Both the position numbers and the translations under genes were made by a program. DNA of 64,000 bases from contig NBAY01000088.1 in NCBI GenBank assembly GCA_002794775.1, positions 84,424 to 148,423 on the forward strand, in the 5' to 3' direction. Every line of letters begins with the position of its first letter. The stretch's first letter is position 1. Shown here piece by piece: positions 45,471 through 58,349 of the stretch. The notes beneath the pieces were generated by a model. The model searched no databases. It was not told the origin of the DNA and was given only the letters and a program-made list of their open reading frames with translations. Origin of the DNA: Porodaedalea pini (taxonomy: Eukaryota > Basidiomycota > Agaricomycetes > Hymenochaetales > Hymenochaetaceae).

Positions 45471-46942
45471 ATGAGGCGTTGGCTCGCTCTTGCTGTCGCG
45501 CTCCTCGCGTATATTATTAATTTCGTGAATGCAAAATCAGCGACCGGAAACTCAGTGCTCGTCGTCCTCGAGAAGGACCTGCAGAAGGAGCAGTTCTCGA
45601 CGTTCTTTGGCGTGCTTGAACGTGTGTTTCGCCACTTTCAGTGACCATATTGGGCACTGGCTTACATTGATCTGCCTTTAAAATTGTAGAACGTGGCTTT
45701 GAACTGACATTCCGCGACCCAAAGGCGAAGACGCCGTTGCTTGTCGAAGACGATGTTCCGCAGTTCGCACATGTCATCTTCTTTGCGCCGACGACCAAAT
45801 GTGCGTTCTACATCTTCTATACGATTAACACATCTTATTGAGCCCCTCATGCAGCTTATGCTCCTGACATAACGCCCCAATCGCTCGTCTCCCTCGTCTC
45901 GTCTGGCGTCGACGTGCTCTTCACGCTCTCAACGACCCAGACCCCACTCACTGCACTCGTGTCTGAGTTCTCTCTCATCCCCACACCTCCTCACACACCC
46001 CTCCTTTCCCATTTCCCCGCGCGCGATGGCCCACACACGATAGTGTCCGTACCAGTCCCGCAGAGCCACCCTGTGCTGTCGTCCAACATATCGCCCGTCC
46101 TCTTTGAAGGCGTCCCGCACGCGTTTGGACTCAACCCGCTCCTTGTCCCTATCTTGCGTGCACCGCCCGAGTCCTTCGCATCCGATACTGAGAGCGATAA
46201 CGGGGCTGACTCGGTGGTTGACTCGGCAGAGAAGGGTGGTGAGGGCTTCTGGGCGGGCAGCCAACTTGGACTCGTCACCGGCTTCCAGACTCGCTCTGGT
46301 AACGGCCGGGCGGTCTGGGCGGGCGGCATCTCGCTCTTCTCAGACGAGTTTTCCCAAAAGGAAGGCTACGGTAACACGCGCTTCGTGCAGGATGTTGCGA
46401 AGTGGGTGTTCCAGGAGACCAATGTCCTTCGCATCGACGAGGCGTTCCATCGACACGCAGGCGGCAATGCGACCACTGCGCTGCCGGAACACTACACCGT
46501 GAACGACCAAGTGCAATACTCTGCGCGCATCAGCAAATGGGACCCCGATGCGGGAGAGTGGAAGCCCTACTCCGGTCTGAGCGACCTGCAGCTCGAGTTC
46601 ACGATGCTCGACCCGCATATACGCACCGCGCTCCCAGCGGACAAATGCTCCGGTAGCCGGTGCCCCGGTACATACAGCACGGCCTTCCGCGCGCCCGACC
46701 GTCATGGCGTGTTCAAGTTTGTGCTCGACTATAAACGCCAGGGGTGGACATTCCTGCACAGCGCGCTGACGGTGCCTGTCGTACCCCCACGACACGATGG
46801 ATACCCGCGCTTCTTGAGCGCGGCATGGCCGTACTATGCTGGTGCAATCAGCACAAGCGCGGGCTTCGTGCTCTTTGCGACATTGTGGCTTGCGGGCGGC
46901 GGTGCCGAGAGGGAGAGTAGGAGGGGCAAGAAGATGGAATGA
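45471..46942 (+). CDS. WBP1: Oligosaccharyltransferase subunit WBP1 (OST48)
   Basis: Three exons (45471-45621, 45690-45800, 45855-46942) encode 449 residues, the usual length of the family. There is a signal peptide (MRRWLALAVALLAYIINFVNA), an N-terminal region with VVLEKDLQKEQFSTFFGVLE, RGFELTFRDPK and SYAPDITPQSLVSLV, a middle part with VWAGGISLFSDEF and WVFQETNVLRI, and one C-terminal transmembrane segment (YYAGAISTSAGFVLFATLWL) ending in a lysine-bearing tail (RRGKKME) of ER-retention type. It is an essential luminal subunit of the ER complex that transfers the dolichol-linked glycan to asparagine. Introns are 68 and 54 nt. Confidence 0.93.
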
Positions 46943-48060
46943 TGGGCCTAAAAGTAGCTCTGGCACTGTGGCAGGGCGGTACGCTGTGTTACGTATTTTA
47001 TCGTTGCTCGTCATTCGCTTTTCTTCTATTCTGTAGACAATCCAGTGTTGAATTGCTTCCCACTTATGCGTGGCCTACCGAGAGCGTCGATTGCCCAGGC
47101 ATCCTTTGGGTGAACTAGCTAGTCGATTCCTCAGCAGTTGAGATGCGTATCGTAGACGAGCCATTTTCCGAGAGCTGTGCCCACGCAGTATCAGCACTTA
47201 CCGAAGCGGATGCCTTTTCCTTGTGCGAGGAAATGGCCTTTTTTGGTTACGATCTTCGTTGATACCGTACGTACGTTTCCCGCCTTGCACTGCACTTGAT
47301 GGACTCTGTTCGACTGACGGGCTTCTCAAACACAATGCATAACGATCCTAGGAAACGTCTCTGAGGATCGGAAGCTCGCAAGCCTTCCTCTATGCTGCCA
47401 ACCTGAATCAAGCACGAAACAGATTTTCCGAGGCATTAACGCAGGGTGCTTCTTTTGAATATATGTAAGGCTGGCATTTTGTGCATTCGCCGGGTCCTTT
47501 CGAATATGGATTCCATGATCTCGTCGATTATCGACGATGCGGACGCCAGTTCATGTATTCTTTCCAAGTCTATTCACTTGGCAGTTGAACAAGCCCTGAA
47601 AGCAACAAACCTGAGTACAAACATTCTTACATGTTCACTCAAGGAAACACGAACGTGAAGGGTGTTTTGCAATAGCGCCCGTCTTTTAGTTTTACGGCCT
47701 CCGCTGGGACGTGATCTCGGTGTTCTAACGTTTCTTCGACCGGTTCAGCTCGTAATGATGCAACTGAATCTTTGATATGGGCGAGAAGATCAGGATTCTG
47801 CGACTTGGAAGGCATGGTGATGTATATTCAAGCCGGGACGTTACAAACTTAAGCAAAAATAACTTCTTGATCAATGATGGTGATATGGAACCTCTTTCTT
47901 GTCGACAGCGTGTGTACATCCTTCTCACATTCCTCCTCCCGCTACCGAGCTCGCTTGCATCTGTCTTTCGCAATCGCAGTGCAGAAGCGGATTCATAGGC
48001 ATGTCGTCCCTTGCAGTGCTTATTCACCTCTTTGCTAACATGTTCTTCGGTGTCAGTTAT
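46943..48060. other. Intergenic, no gene seen
   Basis: About 1.1 kb with no supported gene. The plus-strand frames at 47446-47658 and 47777-47998 lack family, signal or exon support. Confidence 0.4.
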
Positions 48061-49271
48061 ATGATAATAATGCGCACTGCGCTGATTCTCTCGACCGTCC
48101 TTCTAGCACCCACCTCAGCGCATATTATTAATGTCACCATTGACGATACCTTTGGCGATCCGACGACCGGCCAGCAAATTCTGTATTTTCCGTCGGACGC
48201 ATGGCAGCAGGGCAACGGCTGCCAGCCATGCACGGCAAAACCGACTCCTGCGAGTGACGCTTGGTTGGATACGTGGCATGATGCGACTTTCAACCCTAAT
48301 GATACCGCTACAAACAGCGCCCTCGGGCAGATCATTGAAGCTTCGGTGCAGTTCACCGGTGAGAGTTACTCCTTGAAGTTCTGTGTGATTCGCTGAAATG
48401 AGAGCCGAACATAGGGACTGCGGTATACGTTAATTGCATATTAACCAGGTCGAGCTCCTCGCCTGACGGGAATTCGGACATGACATTCTTCGTTGACGAC
48501 ACTATGGCCGGCGTCTTCCAACAGACCCCAAACGGCGACACTACATACCACTTTGACGTGCCAGTCTTCGCTGCGACGGGTCTTGCAAATGCTCAGCATA
48601 ATGTGCGGCTCGAGTCTGGACATGCAGGGAAGAAAGCACTCGTTTTGCTTGACTCGATTGTCTATACGTAAGCTTTACAATTATAACCATGCTTATTCAT
48701 AGGAGATGAAACTCACGGTTTCGACAGAACGGATGATGGTTTAGGCGATCCAAGTCCTACAGGGACGAGCACAGAAATCGCGCCGAGCACCGCCTCGTCT
48801 TCACCTCCTCAGTCAAATACCAACAGAAAAACAAATATCGGCGTGATCGTCGGACCCATCATCGCTGCGTTAGTCGCAGTTATTGGCTTCATAGCCGGCG
48901 TCCTCATCTTCTTGAAGAGACGCCGAGACGGGAAGAACACACGCTCCTCAATTGACGGGCCTTCGATGATTACGCCGTTCGGACAGCAACCTCCTCACAT
49001 GCAGCAAACTCAAGTTCCGTCCTCGATGGAAGGCTCGGCATACCAAGGCTCAGTGTCGTTCTCATCTCATATTGAAAATTCTACGTCCTCCATCATCGCA
49101 AATGTAAGTAGGCCCGGGGAAAAGTTCCCAGGAAAGCGGGAAGCGATTAGCTCGGCCACCGAGAATGGGCGCCTGTCTCGTCCACTTCCAAGCACGACCG
49201 GAGATGCAAGGAGAGCTGCTCTTACGAGTCGTATACCGAGCACACCCTCTAGGATAGATTCTCGATTGTAG
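48061..49271 (+). CDS. Single-pass cell-surface protein with galactose-binding-like ectodomain
   Basis: Three exons (48061-48358, 48415-48667, 48728-49271) give 364 residues. A signal peptide (MRTALILSTVLLAPTSA) leads to an ectodomain with INVTIDDTFGDP, a paired-Cys NGCQPCTAKP, ASVQFTGTAVYV, MTFFVDDTMAGVF and NAQHNVRLESG, ending ALVLLDSIVYT. This layout is common in Agaricomycete surface proteins of the galactose-binding-like type. A Ser/Thr linker, one transmembrane helix (IGVIVGPIIAALVAVIGFIA), a basic stop-transfer RRRRDGK-like segment (KRRRDGK) and a Ser-rich cytoplasmic tail follow. It may be a sensor or adhesion protein; ligand unknown. Confidence 0.8.
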
Positions 49272-49616
49272 CCAGAATTTGCCATCACTTTCTGATACAC
49301 CACATTTAAAATATCATTGTATTTTACGCCATGCTTGTATGTACTTCATCAGAGCCTTCCATATTCTACCTCCTGCAACATTTTGTATCAAGATCAGATT
49401 CCGGCGCTCTAGACTACTCCGAACCGAATGCGATGTCATTTCTGGAATTGAACGGGCAATGCCGAACCGGTTATTCTGAGTAAAGCGACTTCCGATTGCG
49501 CCATCATTTCCTCTACCTTCGCAGCTTGGACTCGTACTTGTTGGCGTTCCTGTTTCCCTCAAGGGCATTCTAGTGCTAATATTACTATAAAGTTCTATCG
49601 ACATCGTTGTGGATAA
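49272..49616. other. Intergenic, no gene seen
   Basis: Short spacer between two co-oriented genes; nothing else is supported. Confidence 0.4.
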
Positions 49617-50813
49617 ATGGAAACCCTCAAAGTACTACCAGACATAACAAGGGTACGTCTCTCAACAAGATCTTGAGGCAAATATCTGATGCACTGTCTT
49701 CAAGCTGAGCGATCGCGTTGTCCGAATACTAGGCCAGGTAAGTATCTGAGGGTGCTACTTACTCAGCTGGACTCGAATAATTGACTCTGTGATACCCAGA
49801 ATCCCGGAAAGTTTACACTGCAAGGAACGAACACTTACCTCGTCGGTAGGCGTCCTCCGTTCATTCTCGTCGATACGGGCGAGGGACGCGATGCATATCC
49901 TCTCCTCCTGGAGACTTTTTTGCGTTCTTCTCGCGATGAAACGTCTGAGGTGCTGAAGTCGAATTGCATGGTATCGGACATCGTTATTACGCACAGACAT
50001 CATGATCACTATGGCGGTCTTCCGGACGTGCTGAGGCTCCTGCGCAAGCTGTACGACGAGCATAAGGCTGACCCCGAGAGGTATATGCAGCCTCGGATAC
50101 ACAAATATCCTTCGCCTCTGGAACCAGGGAATTCGTCTCACGAAAGTACCTTTCAGACCATTCTCTCCTCTCTTCCCGCTGGCTCTTATCACCCAACATC
50201 TGCCGGGTCGCCCATTCACGAGCTTGGAGATTCTGAGCGACTCGAAACGATAGATGGGTCTGTCTCACTGGAGATTCTCCACACTCCAGGCCATACACCA
50301 GATTCCATATGTCTTCTTCTACGAAGTGCAAGCAAAGGCGATGTTCGCCCAGACGTGCTCTTTTCTGCCGACAGTGTACTCGGACAGGGTACAGCCGTCT
50401 TCGAGGATCTTGGAATGTACATCCTGAGTCTGCGACAAATTCTTGCTTGGCGTGAAGATCCGAGTGCCAATGCACGCTTCAGAGAGATCTACCCCGGCCA
50501 TGGTCCGGTTGTCGATGACGGACCGGCACTCATTGCCTCATACATTAAACACCGGTTGGATCGTGAGGTACAAATAGTGGACGTTCTGAGCGGCTCGCCG
50601 CCTCGAGTAGAGGACAGGGACGACAAATCGCCTCCAACGTGGACGATATGGACTATTGTCGCCCAAATTTACAAGGACTATCCGGATAACCTTTGGCTAC
50701 CTGCTGCGCATGGTGTTGGACTTCATCTGAAGAAACTGGAGGGTGATGGTCGTGCTCGATGCCTGGGTGGAGAGGGTGTAGACCAACGTTGGGTATTGTC
50801 ATCCAAACTATGA
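49617..50813 (+). CDS. Metallo-beta-lactamase fold hydrolase, LACTB2-like
   Basis: Three exons (49617-49652, 49705-49737, 49800-50813) give 360 residues. The start METLKVLPDITRLSDRVVRI leads to NPGKFTLQGTNTYLVG, LVDTGEGRD, the metal-binding THRHHDHYGG (HxHxDH), LHTPGHTPDSIC (third His), LFSADSVLGQG (bridging Asp) and YPGHGPVV (last His). The C-terminal winged-helix-like part is typical of LACTB2. Family members are zinc-dependent; the human protein is a mitochondrial single-strand endoribonuclease, whereas some fungal relatives are polyketide thioesterases. No polyketide synthase is nearby, so a housekeeping role is more likely. Two very short 5' exons (36 and 33 nt) are supported by phase-0 joins. 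Confidence 0.88.
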
Positions 50814-51750
50814 AGTGCACTCCTAGCAGAGGATGCTCATACCGGCAGTTTCATTCAAATATGTAAATAAAAAACAACAGCGATTTGAAGCATATACACA
50901 ATTATGGGTTACATGACAGGCCATGTTTTTTGTCTTATGAAGCGCTCAACTACCAGTGCCTAACTCTGTTTAGCATCTTCTATCATGTAAGTGTCGTGCT
51001 AGCTGCCAATGGCTGCGAATATTCGACTGAGCCCGGGGATCTGGCACCTTAGGAAGTCAGGTACGCGTGCCGACTGGTCCGGATACCGCGCGGAAGGCCT
51101 GAGAGGGAGTGGACGGCGTACGGTCGACGTGGATCAGGTGAGCGTCGATGGTGAGCGGCTCGTCTCTGGGGTTGTATAGTGTCATTCTGTCTCTCTTGTT
51201 GTACGACGTATATTACTCTTATTTTATTTCTATCCTACTTTTCATTTTGATGCGTCTCGAGTCTCTCTATGCGAGCACGCGAACTGTCATTAATTGGCGT
51301 GTTATTTGTACAAGCTAATATAGTAATTCTTTGAAAATTTATCACCATTTGGCAGATGAACTCAGAGGGTCTTACCGAACGTAAAATAGGCGGTTTCAGC
51401 TAGAATATCTAAGACTATTCGCAGATACTGTCAAATTCTCTGAGGTCTTCTAAGTACAGTTAATGTAAGCTCGTCTGAGCTGAGGATCCGATAGGTAAGA
51501 TAAGTCACCATAAGTTTGCATTTATATACCTATAGATGATCTAACATAGACTACATAATACAGGGTATGCTAGGTTACGTTAGAACATCTATTCAAGTTA
51601 CACCTATGGGCCCCATCTGTAGATGAGCTTGACACGCGCCGGTGACACATCCAGATCTGCTCGCATTAATATTCTTTCAGTTCTTACCTGGGGCGTGCGA
51701 AGCAGTGATGGATGAAGAAGGCGTGATGACGGGCTTGGGTTAGAAGTCGA
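50814..51750. other. Intergenic, no gene seen
   Basis: About 0.9 kb, AT-rich from 51230 on. No supported coding or structural feature. Confidence 0.4.
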
Positions 51751-51757
51751 TGCGTCT

Positions 51758-52203
51758 ATGTTCGACGAAACGTCTTTTGATGAGCTGACAGGCACTAGCT
51801 CGGACACGAACTTGAACACCGGTCAAGCTGCGAGGACGCTATCTGACTTAGTTCATCTTCTGGATAGCCAAGTGTTCATGCACAACTCAGATGTCAATCT
51901 GAATGGAACAGAAAATCAGTGTCACTTATTTTCTAAACATCTTTTGTGTGGTCTCACGCTGACGCCCGCTCACCTGTAACATCAGATACCTTGCAATCGA
52001 TCTCTAAGAATTCTCCTTTACCATTAATATTTTCTAGTTCCGTGTCAATCGCACTACTCGCCTCTTCCAGGACCGGCTCCCTTTCCGCCGCGTGTCATTA
52101 CTTCCACGATATATCTCGTTGTCCAGGTCCTGCTGTGTCTGTCGAGCGTCTTACCGCTACTTCTGTCATCGAACAGGGTGGAGATGTTGGCGTCAATGTG
52201 TAA
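51758..52203 (+). CDS. Possible exons of an unrecognised gene
   Basis: Two plus-strand frames have coding texture: DETSFDELTGTSSDTNLNTG through LSDLVHLLDSQ (51758 to ~51870) and SDTLQSISKNSPLPLIF through SVERLTATSVIEQGGDV (about 51970-52203, TAA). An intron or frame break between them is needed. They could be upstream exons of the CaaX protein gene beginning near 52630 or a separate small gene. No family recognised. Confidence 0.3.
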
Positions 52204-52629
52204 AGATAGGTATTTCAGCTTAGTGTAGGATAATTGCATCATTCAAATTGAGGCATGCATTTTCACATCGTAAGTCGAATACTTTGGATAGTCGTACTTT
52301 CAGTTTGCCTGTAGCATGTATATTATATGAATGCGCCGAATGTGCCTTTCTAGCGTGTATCCGGCCGACTCGGCACTGCGCGTGGTGAAGGTGAGTAAAA
52401 ATAAATCTAGTAAAAATAGAAAGATTGACACTGTCTATTACATAAATCGAAGCCCGTCCAAGCGACGCAGACACGGCCGTGGGATGGCCGAAAGCTGCGG
52501 TCAGCGCTTGCACTGCACTACTTTATTATCGTCAACGAAGTGGAAGATGTCAACAACGCGGCCCCCACGTCCTGGTCACGACTGTCCTCTGCTTCCCCAT
52601 CTCTTTCATCCTCTGCTAAACACTACAGT

Positions 52630-53977
52630 ATGGTGGATGTAGCTGCCTCGTCTCTGCCAGAATTCGACACAAGCCCGGAAAGGTTCACTCGTTTCGAGCG
52701 TCACACGGAGCTCAAGAGTGTAAGCTCGCCACGAAACCCAGCGGATGCAGCAACACAGAGCGTGTCTGGCGAACTGGATCCTTTATATCCAGCGATACTG
52801 ATCAGGACCGCTGAGTTGGAGGGTTGTGTAGAACCTCGGTCAGTTCCCCCAGAAAAGCTCCTCGAGTCAAATGCCGAAGTAGGACAGGAGATGCTGTTAG
52901 ACCTGCAACAGTCATCAAAAAGTTTGCAATGGAATGTGAGTGATGATAAGTCTTTGTTCTTCTTGGGGCTTCGATTACTTCGTTTCACTCCCGCCCCTCG
53001 TTGCCATTGCAATTTCCTTTCGCCTTATGACTCCTTCGCATTTGAATTCAACATGAATCTCTTCGCAGGACGTAGCATCTACCCCATTCTACCGGGAATT
53101 GGCATCGAACGATACAGTGACAGAGCCAGTAATTCAGGAAGATTCGATGCCCAATAGTTTCCCTGAACTCCAACAGCCAAAACCACATCTCGCGCAGCCC
53201 ATATTAACTTCGCTTTCTCCGCCAATTAGTCCATTAGAGAGTCCGCGCTCTCTCACGCCTCCATTTCCTGACGATTCAGACACACCTCAAGTTCCAAAAC
53301 CTACCTTGCTGCTCGAGCCAATGGCGAATGAATTTGGCACCTTACTAGGTCCTGGTTCTCTCTCTGACAGAAGGCGTCATTCATCCGCTGCGTTGAGTCC
53401 GACGGCCGAGACAGAAGGCCTCCTGCTGCCTGTGCAATTCCCCGAGCAACGACGTTATTCGCTCGTCGACTCAGGTCCCATCGCTGGTCTTGGTTCCGGA
53501 AGGCGAACAGTATCAGACGTCGGTCAGGACGCGTTTGTGCCTCCGTCGCAAAGACGCTCTCGTATAAACAATCATGCCGGAGACATGGAATCCGTGTCGA
53601 CCTCACGTTCAGGCTCACGCCCGGCGACAGCGCGCATTTCAACGTTCGCGGAAATGGGAATCCAGAGCTTCGCGATGGCGAAGGGCGAGAAGACAGTGGA
53701 TACGGCGAAGAAGGGAAAGAGGAGCTTGAAGGAGGCGAAGGCGAAGAGAACGAAGGGTGGTGGGGCGAAGAAGTCGATGGATGAGAGAGAGAAGAAATCA
53801 CCCGAGGGAATGAATAAGGTTAGTGGAGAAGGAGAAGATGTGAATACTAGTCTGCGCGAGCCAGAAGCGACAGAGGCGAAACTGGATGGGGATGAGGTGG
53901 AAAGGGGGATGGGGATGGGGAAGATGAAACGCGGACACGGTGCGAAAGCAAAACAAAAGGACTGTGTTATTATGTGA
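52630..53977 (+). CDS. Disordered protein with C-terminal CVIM prenylation box
   Basis: Two supported exons: one open through the ATG at 52630 to 52935, joined by a 133 nt GT-AG intron (52936-53068) to 53069-53977, giving 404 residues from that ATG. The frame is open upstream of 52630 (in-frame from ~52440), so further 5' exons are possible. The sequence is Ser/Pro-rich with no folded domain; RRRHSSAA and RRYSLVDSG are candidate phosphosites for basophilic kinases. The C-terminal third is strongly Lys-rich (KKGKRSLKEAKAKRTK), and the last residues are KAKQKDCVIM, a CaaX box for farnesylation next to a polybasic region. This predicts membrane attachment at the plasma membrane or endomembranes. 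Partner and function unknown. Confidence 0.65.
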
Positions 53978-54700
53978 GTTTGACCTCGCAGATGGTCGCA
54001 TTGCGTGGTAGCATTTACTCTTGGCGAAATTCGTGTTCTGACCCCGAAACTCGTCAATCACCCTCTACTTTATTTCAGTTGCGTTTTGCAACAATCACTC
54101 TATACTATTCACCTTTCTCCATTCATTACATATTTGGACAATCGCATTACCATGACCATACGCTTAGGACTTCATCCTCTTTATCGACGCCGTAATCCAT
54201 ATTTACTCTGAATGCTACAGCGGTCTTTACTGGTCACAGAAGGAAGAGAACGCTCTCGTGAACGATATTCAGCAATTAGTTTTTGTGAAAGAACATGCCA
54301 AACGCAGGTAATGTATTGCTCTGTTCTATTTGTCTTCTGTACTGACAGATCGAGATCGACATCGACGGCCACTTACTAGTCTGTCCTAAACTGTGAGAGC
54401 ACGACTCTTGCATCCGCTATAAGGGGTTGACAATGAGGGTGTACAATACAGCATTACAGAAGTCGATCAAGACATCGGGAGAAGTTGACTGTGTACGATA
54501 TATAGTAATATATGTTAGTAAAATGTTAAGTCATAAAGTTAAAGAAGATCAGACAAAGGGGGACCCCAATCATGGCCAGCTCTACACAATAAGCCGTAGC
54601 CTAGAAATTTTCAGAGATAGGTCAGAAAATCCTAATGGGAAGCCGCCACCAAGTGAGAAGTCCATATCGAGTGCTACTGACAAGATGCTGCTCGCCATCC
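53978..54700. other. Intergenic between convergent genes
   Basis: No supported gene. Presumably contains the 3' ends of both flanking transcripts. Confidence 0.4.
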
Positions 54701-54706
54701 TCCCCA

Positions 54707-57700
54707 TCAAAGCTCTAAGAATCTACTGTCAGATAGTCCTGGCGCATGAATGTTTATAGCTACATACCGCAACAGCCTGGACCGATACATCTTAAAGTAA
54801 CATATTAGTATTAATTCAGCAAGGAGACGGATACTCTCACCATTTCCGTGGTCCATTTCATGAATTACCCGACCTCTTCGTCTGTCCCATACGAGAACGC
54901 GGCCATTGAAAGCGCCAAAAACCACAGCATCACCATAGTCCGTAAAAAGTGGCCCAAATGCGTGTGTTCTGTGACCGCCATACTGCTGCTCAGCATTGCG
55001 CAGTGAATAATCTTGCAGGACACGGCCGACATCGTGCCTGTTCATCGAAGGAGCAAGCTCGACGAGGTGCGCAGAGCCGCACGCCTGCGCAACGAGCGCA
55101 TGTGTGTTTGATGGGTCCACGTCGACGTGAAATCTTGCGGAAAGTCAACAGGGTTACCATAGGACAAGGGAAGAAGGAATACCAACACCTTTGTTTTGAA
55201 CGTCGTTACCGGCTGCACTCTGCATCTTGGCATGGTACATCGGAAGCTAAATAGCTTGAGCTAGTCGCTACAGAAGATTTCGATGCTTTACTTACATAGT
55301 ACCGTCTGAGCTTCCACATAGTAGATCATTCCCGCCGTTTACAAACTTGATGGAAAGGATATCTTTACGCGGGACATCGCGCTCCAGCGGGAACCAAGTA
55401 CCTGTCGATACACTTTTCAGCTTCTCTACCAGACTCATCATGGGACGCAGTAAATCTACCGTTCTTGCACTCCCAAACCTTGATACCCCTGCGGGGATTT
55501 GCGATAGCTAGTAGATGACGATAGTACGCTAGGCAAGAAGGATCGCTGTCACCAGAGTCTAAGAGTCTCTCCCACATCCACCTATTCTTTCCCTATGATG
55601 AACTTAGTCAGTGCGCACATTATTGCACATGGGACGTGAACTTACTACTAAACTCCATTTAGAAACTATGCCGTTTGAGCCCATCGACGCGATCGCTAGA
55701 GTGAAAATTAGTACTGCGCCGCATGCAGCAATGCAGGAATAACTCACATGTACATCCTTCTAGCCAGACTGCGGACACTACTGAAGCGTTATGCGCAAGC
55801 TTAGCGACCTCTGAACACGACAAATTATCCCATATTCGAATAGTGTTGTCTCTGCCTGGCAATAGAAGTGCGTCTCAAACATTTCTCAAATACCTCACCA
55901 GAATATTACCCACATATGACAGCAAATCGATCTCCCGTCGAGTCAAACACAATTGCTCTCACGCCGGTATCTCGTCCAACGCCATCCATCCTGATCTGTG
56001 CCGTTCGTATTACAGGAAGGCTCGAAGACGCCCCACCAAAGTGTCGTCCCGCACTCTGAGGAGGTTTCCATGGCAAGGAAACGTAGGCCGCTGACAATGG
56101 AAGAACGAAAGTAAGTTTCAAGTGTCCAACGTTCCTGGCGTAAACGAACCTGTGTTCTGGTACCGCTGCGGGCGTGTAGGGTCAACGAATGGTCTTGGAG
56201 GCGGGAGGTAAGGCGACGGAGCAGGAAGTGGAGGGCGAGAGATTGGCATTTCGAGACTCATCGAGACGGAATCCCTAGGTTCGAATTTGACAGCAGGAGT
56301 GATCATCTCTCTTTGCTCCTGCTTAGAAACTACTGGTGATGAGAGTGCCGAAGGTGGAGAGTTTAGTAGCGCCAATGGAGGCAGTTGCGGTGGTCCAAAG
56401 ATCTCGCGATCTACGATAGACCATATTAGCAATACGTTGCTCCGATCTCCACGTAAGGACGCAGTTTCTATGACTTACCATGTAGCAGGGTATCTGCAGC
56501 CGGGATAATTGGCAAGATGGGACTCTGCGACTCGGGCTTGATCGGCTTCCACTTCTTGCTGGGTGACTCCGCCGTGCCTACTTGGGTATCCGAGACAGCT
56601 GTTCCAGCTGGAGCTGCCCGCGTACGTTTGCGCTTCTTTGAGCGCTTGGTCTTTAATGCAGGAGAATGCCATTGCGGCAGGGATGGTGTGGAACATGTGA
56701 TGGTCTCCGGCTTAGGAGGTGCGGAAAGCAGAGGCAAAGGCAGGACTCGCGGCGAAGGCGGTTGTAGGCTTTGCGAAAGCTGCGTAGCCGGGACGAATGT
56801 CGGAGCTAGTCGTGCACTCCCCCGAAGAGTAGTTCGTACAGTGGGAGGAGTGCATGACGACGGCGCAGCAGTTGCGGTATGCGCGGTACGGGCTGGGTGC
56901 AGGGTGGGAACAAACGTATTAGGCTGTGCTGGAGCCGTTCCCAACATGGATATTGCTGGCAATATTGGTCTCGGAGGATTTTGGGGGTGGAGAGTTACCT
57001 TGGACGATGTGGGTATAGGTAATGGATCTGATTCATGACCATCGTTCTTTTCCTGGAATGGGTTGTGCCTTGCGGGGACGAAGGTCGGGGCACGATATGA
57101 GCAAAATGACTTGGGCCTCGCAGGTGGAAGGGGAGTTAATATAATGTCTTCAGGTTCTTCCTTCACCTCTGCACGCAGTTAGCAACTGTAAGATTATAAG
57201 ATGAATAACACTCACTAAAAGATGACGATTCAACAAGAGTAACCGGTGATGCGAGATGAGATTCCTCGGCCACCTCTTTGAGCTCCGCGCAAAATTGAGC
57301 ATTCGCGTCTTCCTCGTCCAAAGGTAGGTCAGCAGCGAGAAGATTGGGGCTGTACTCGGGAGAAGTGGGTGCAGAATCCAAGTCCATGGGCGATAGACTC
57401 CTATGACATGAGCTACTGCTTGAGTAGGCCTCTGAGAGAATGTTAGCCTTTATGTCCTCCTCCGTGCCAAATGAAGCAAGAGACGAGATTGTGGGCTGCT
57501 CCTTTTCTCGCAGGTCAATATCTGCAGCAGACTCCGACACCTCATAATTGATGTTACTCGGAGTCGACTGAACAGTGCCCAAAGAAAATAGAAGACAATT
57601 TTGAGGATCTACTGAGGATGGAACTTCTGCCTGCATCTCTACGGATAATGAAGACCGTCGGAATTCATGAGCGACTGATGACAAAGACTGCGCATGCATA

Positions 57701-58349
57701 GCATTTGAAAAAGATGTAGGCGTTGTCTGAATGTCGACAGACGTGGCCAGAGGCACGGCTTGCACTCCTACGGACGCCTTCGCGGGCGTTACAGGCATAG
57801 GAACGTCTGGTTTCGACATTGATGCATTAATAGAAACGCGAAGTAGAGAAGAACATACTTTTTTTCACTACTACAGACTCCTTTCGAGACCACATCTTTC
57901 GCAGCTTCGGAGGCAGTGCTTGTGTTTCGCGTTGAACGACCGTTTCCTCACTTTTTGCGGAATCAACGACATCCACGTCCACTTCATTTGTATTTGAGAT
58001 GTCCGCCTCAAATGCTACGACGCGTTCCTGCAGATATCCGTTTACAGAAAAGAATATCTCTTTGCCTGAGTTTGGCGTCAATGCGTTTCTGTACTAGCAA
58101 CTTGAAAATACAGCTCTTACCTGGCTTTACGTTGATGACCTTCTGCGCAAATAGGCTGAACACGCCGCGCATGCGCTTTCTCCCCTGCGCGTCCTCATAT
58201 TCCTCTTCATCGACTTTCTTGAGTGCGACATGTGCGTGCTTTACGTTGCCATTTTTATACGGACGAAGGCGCACCTGACCGACACGTAGAACAGACTCGA
58301 GAGACTCTGGGGGTACATTGTGATCCACAAGAGGAGTAGACCGTGCCAT
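54707..58349 (-). CDS. WD40-repeat protein with long disordered N-terminal half
   Basis: A minus-strand gene of at least ten exons. Clear exons are 58349-58121, 58059-57859, 57806-57216, 57168-56479 and from 56410 on, all with in-phase joins. The N-terminus (MARSTPLVDHNVPPESLESV) opens a small conserved-looking domain (VGQVRLRPYKNGNVKHAHVAL, GVFSLFAQKVINVKPG). Then ~500 disordered residues follow, with repeated APTFVPARHNPF / APTFVPATQL / NTFVPTLHP motifs and a basic stretch KTKRSKKRKRTR (possible nuclear signal). The C-terminal half is WD40: IVFDSTGDRFAVIC, GRDNTIRIWDNLSCSEVA, GSNGIVSKWS, AIANPRRGIKVWECKNG, VVFGAFNGRVLVWDRR. The exact 3' end is uncertain. It is probably a nuclear scaffold; specific identity unknown. 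Confidence 0.7.

Noticed and set aside
46340..47014. Minus-strand 224-codon ORF opposite WBP1
   Set aside because: Antisense to confidently identified WBP1 coding sequence, with no family of its own.
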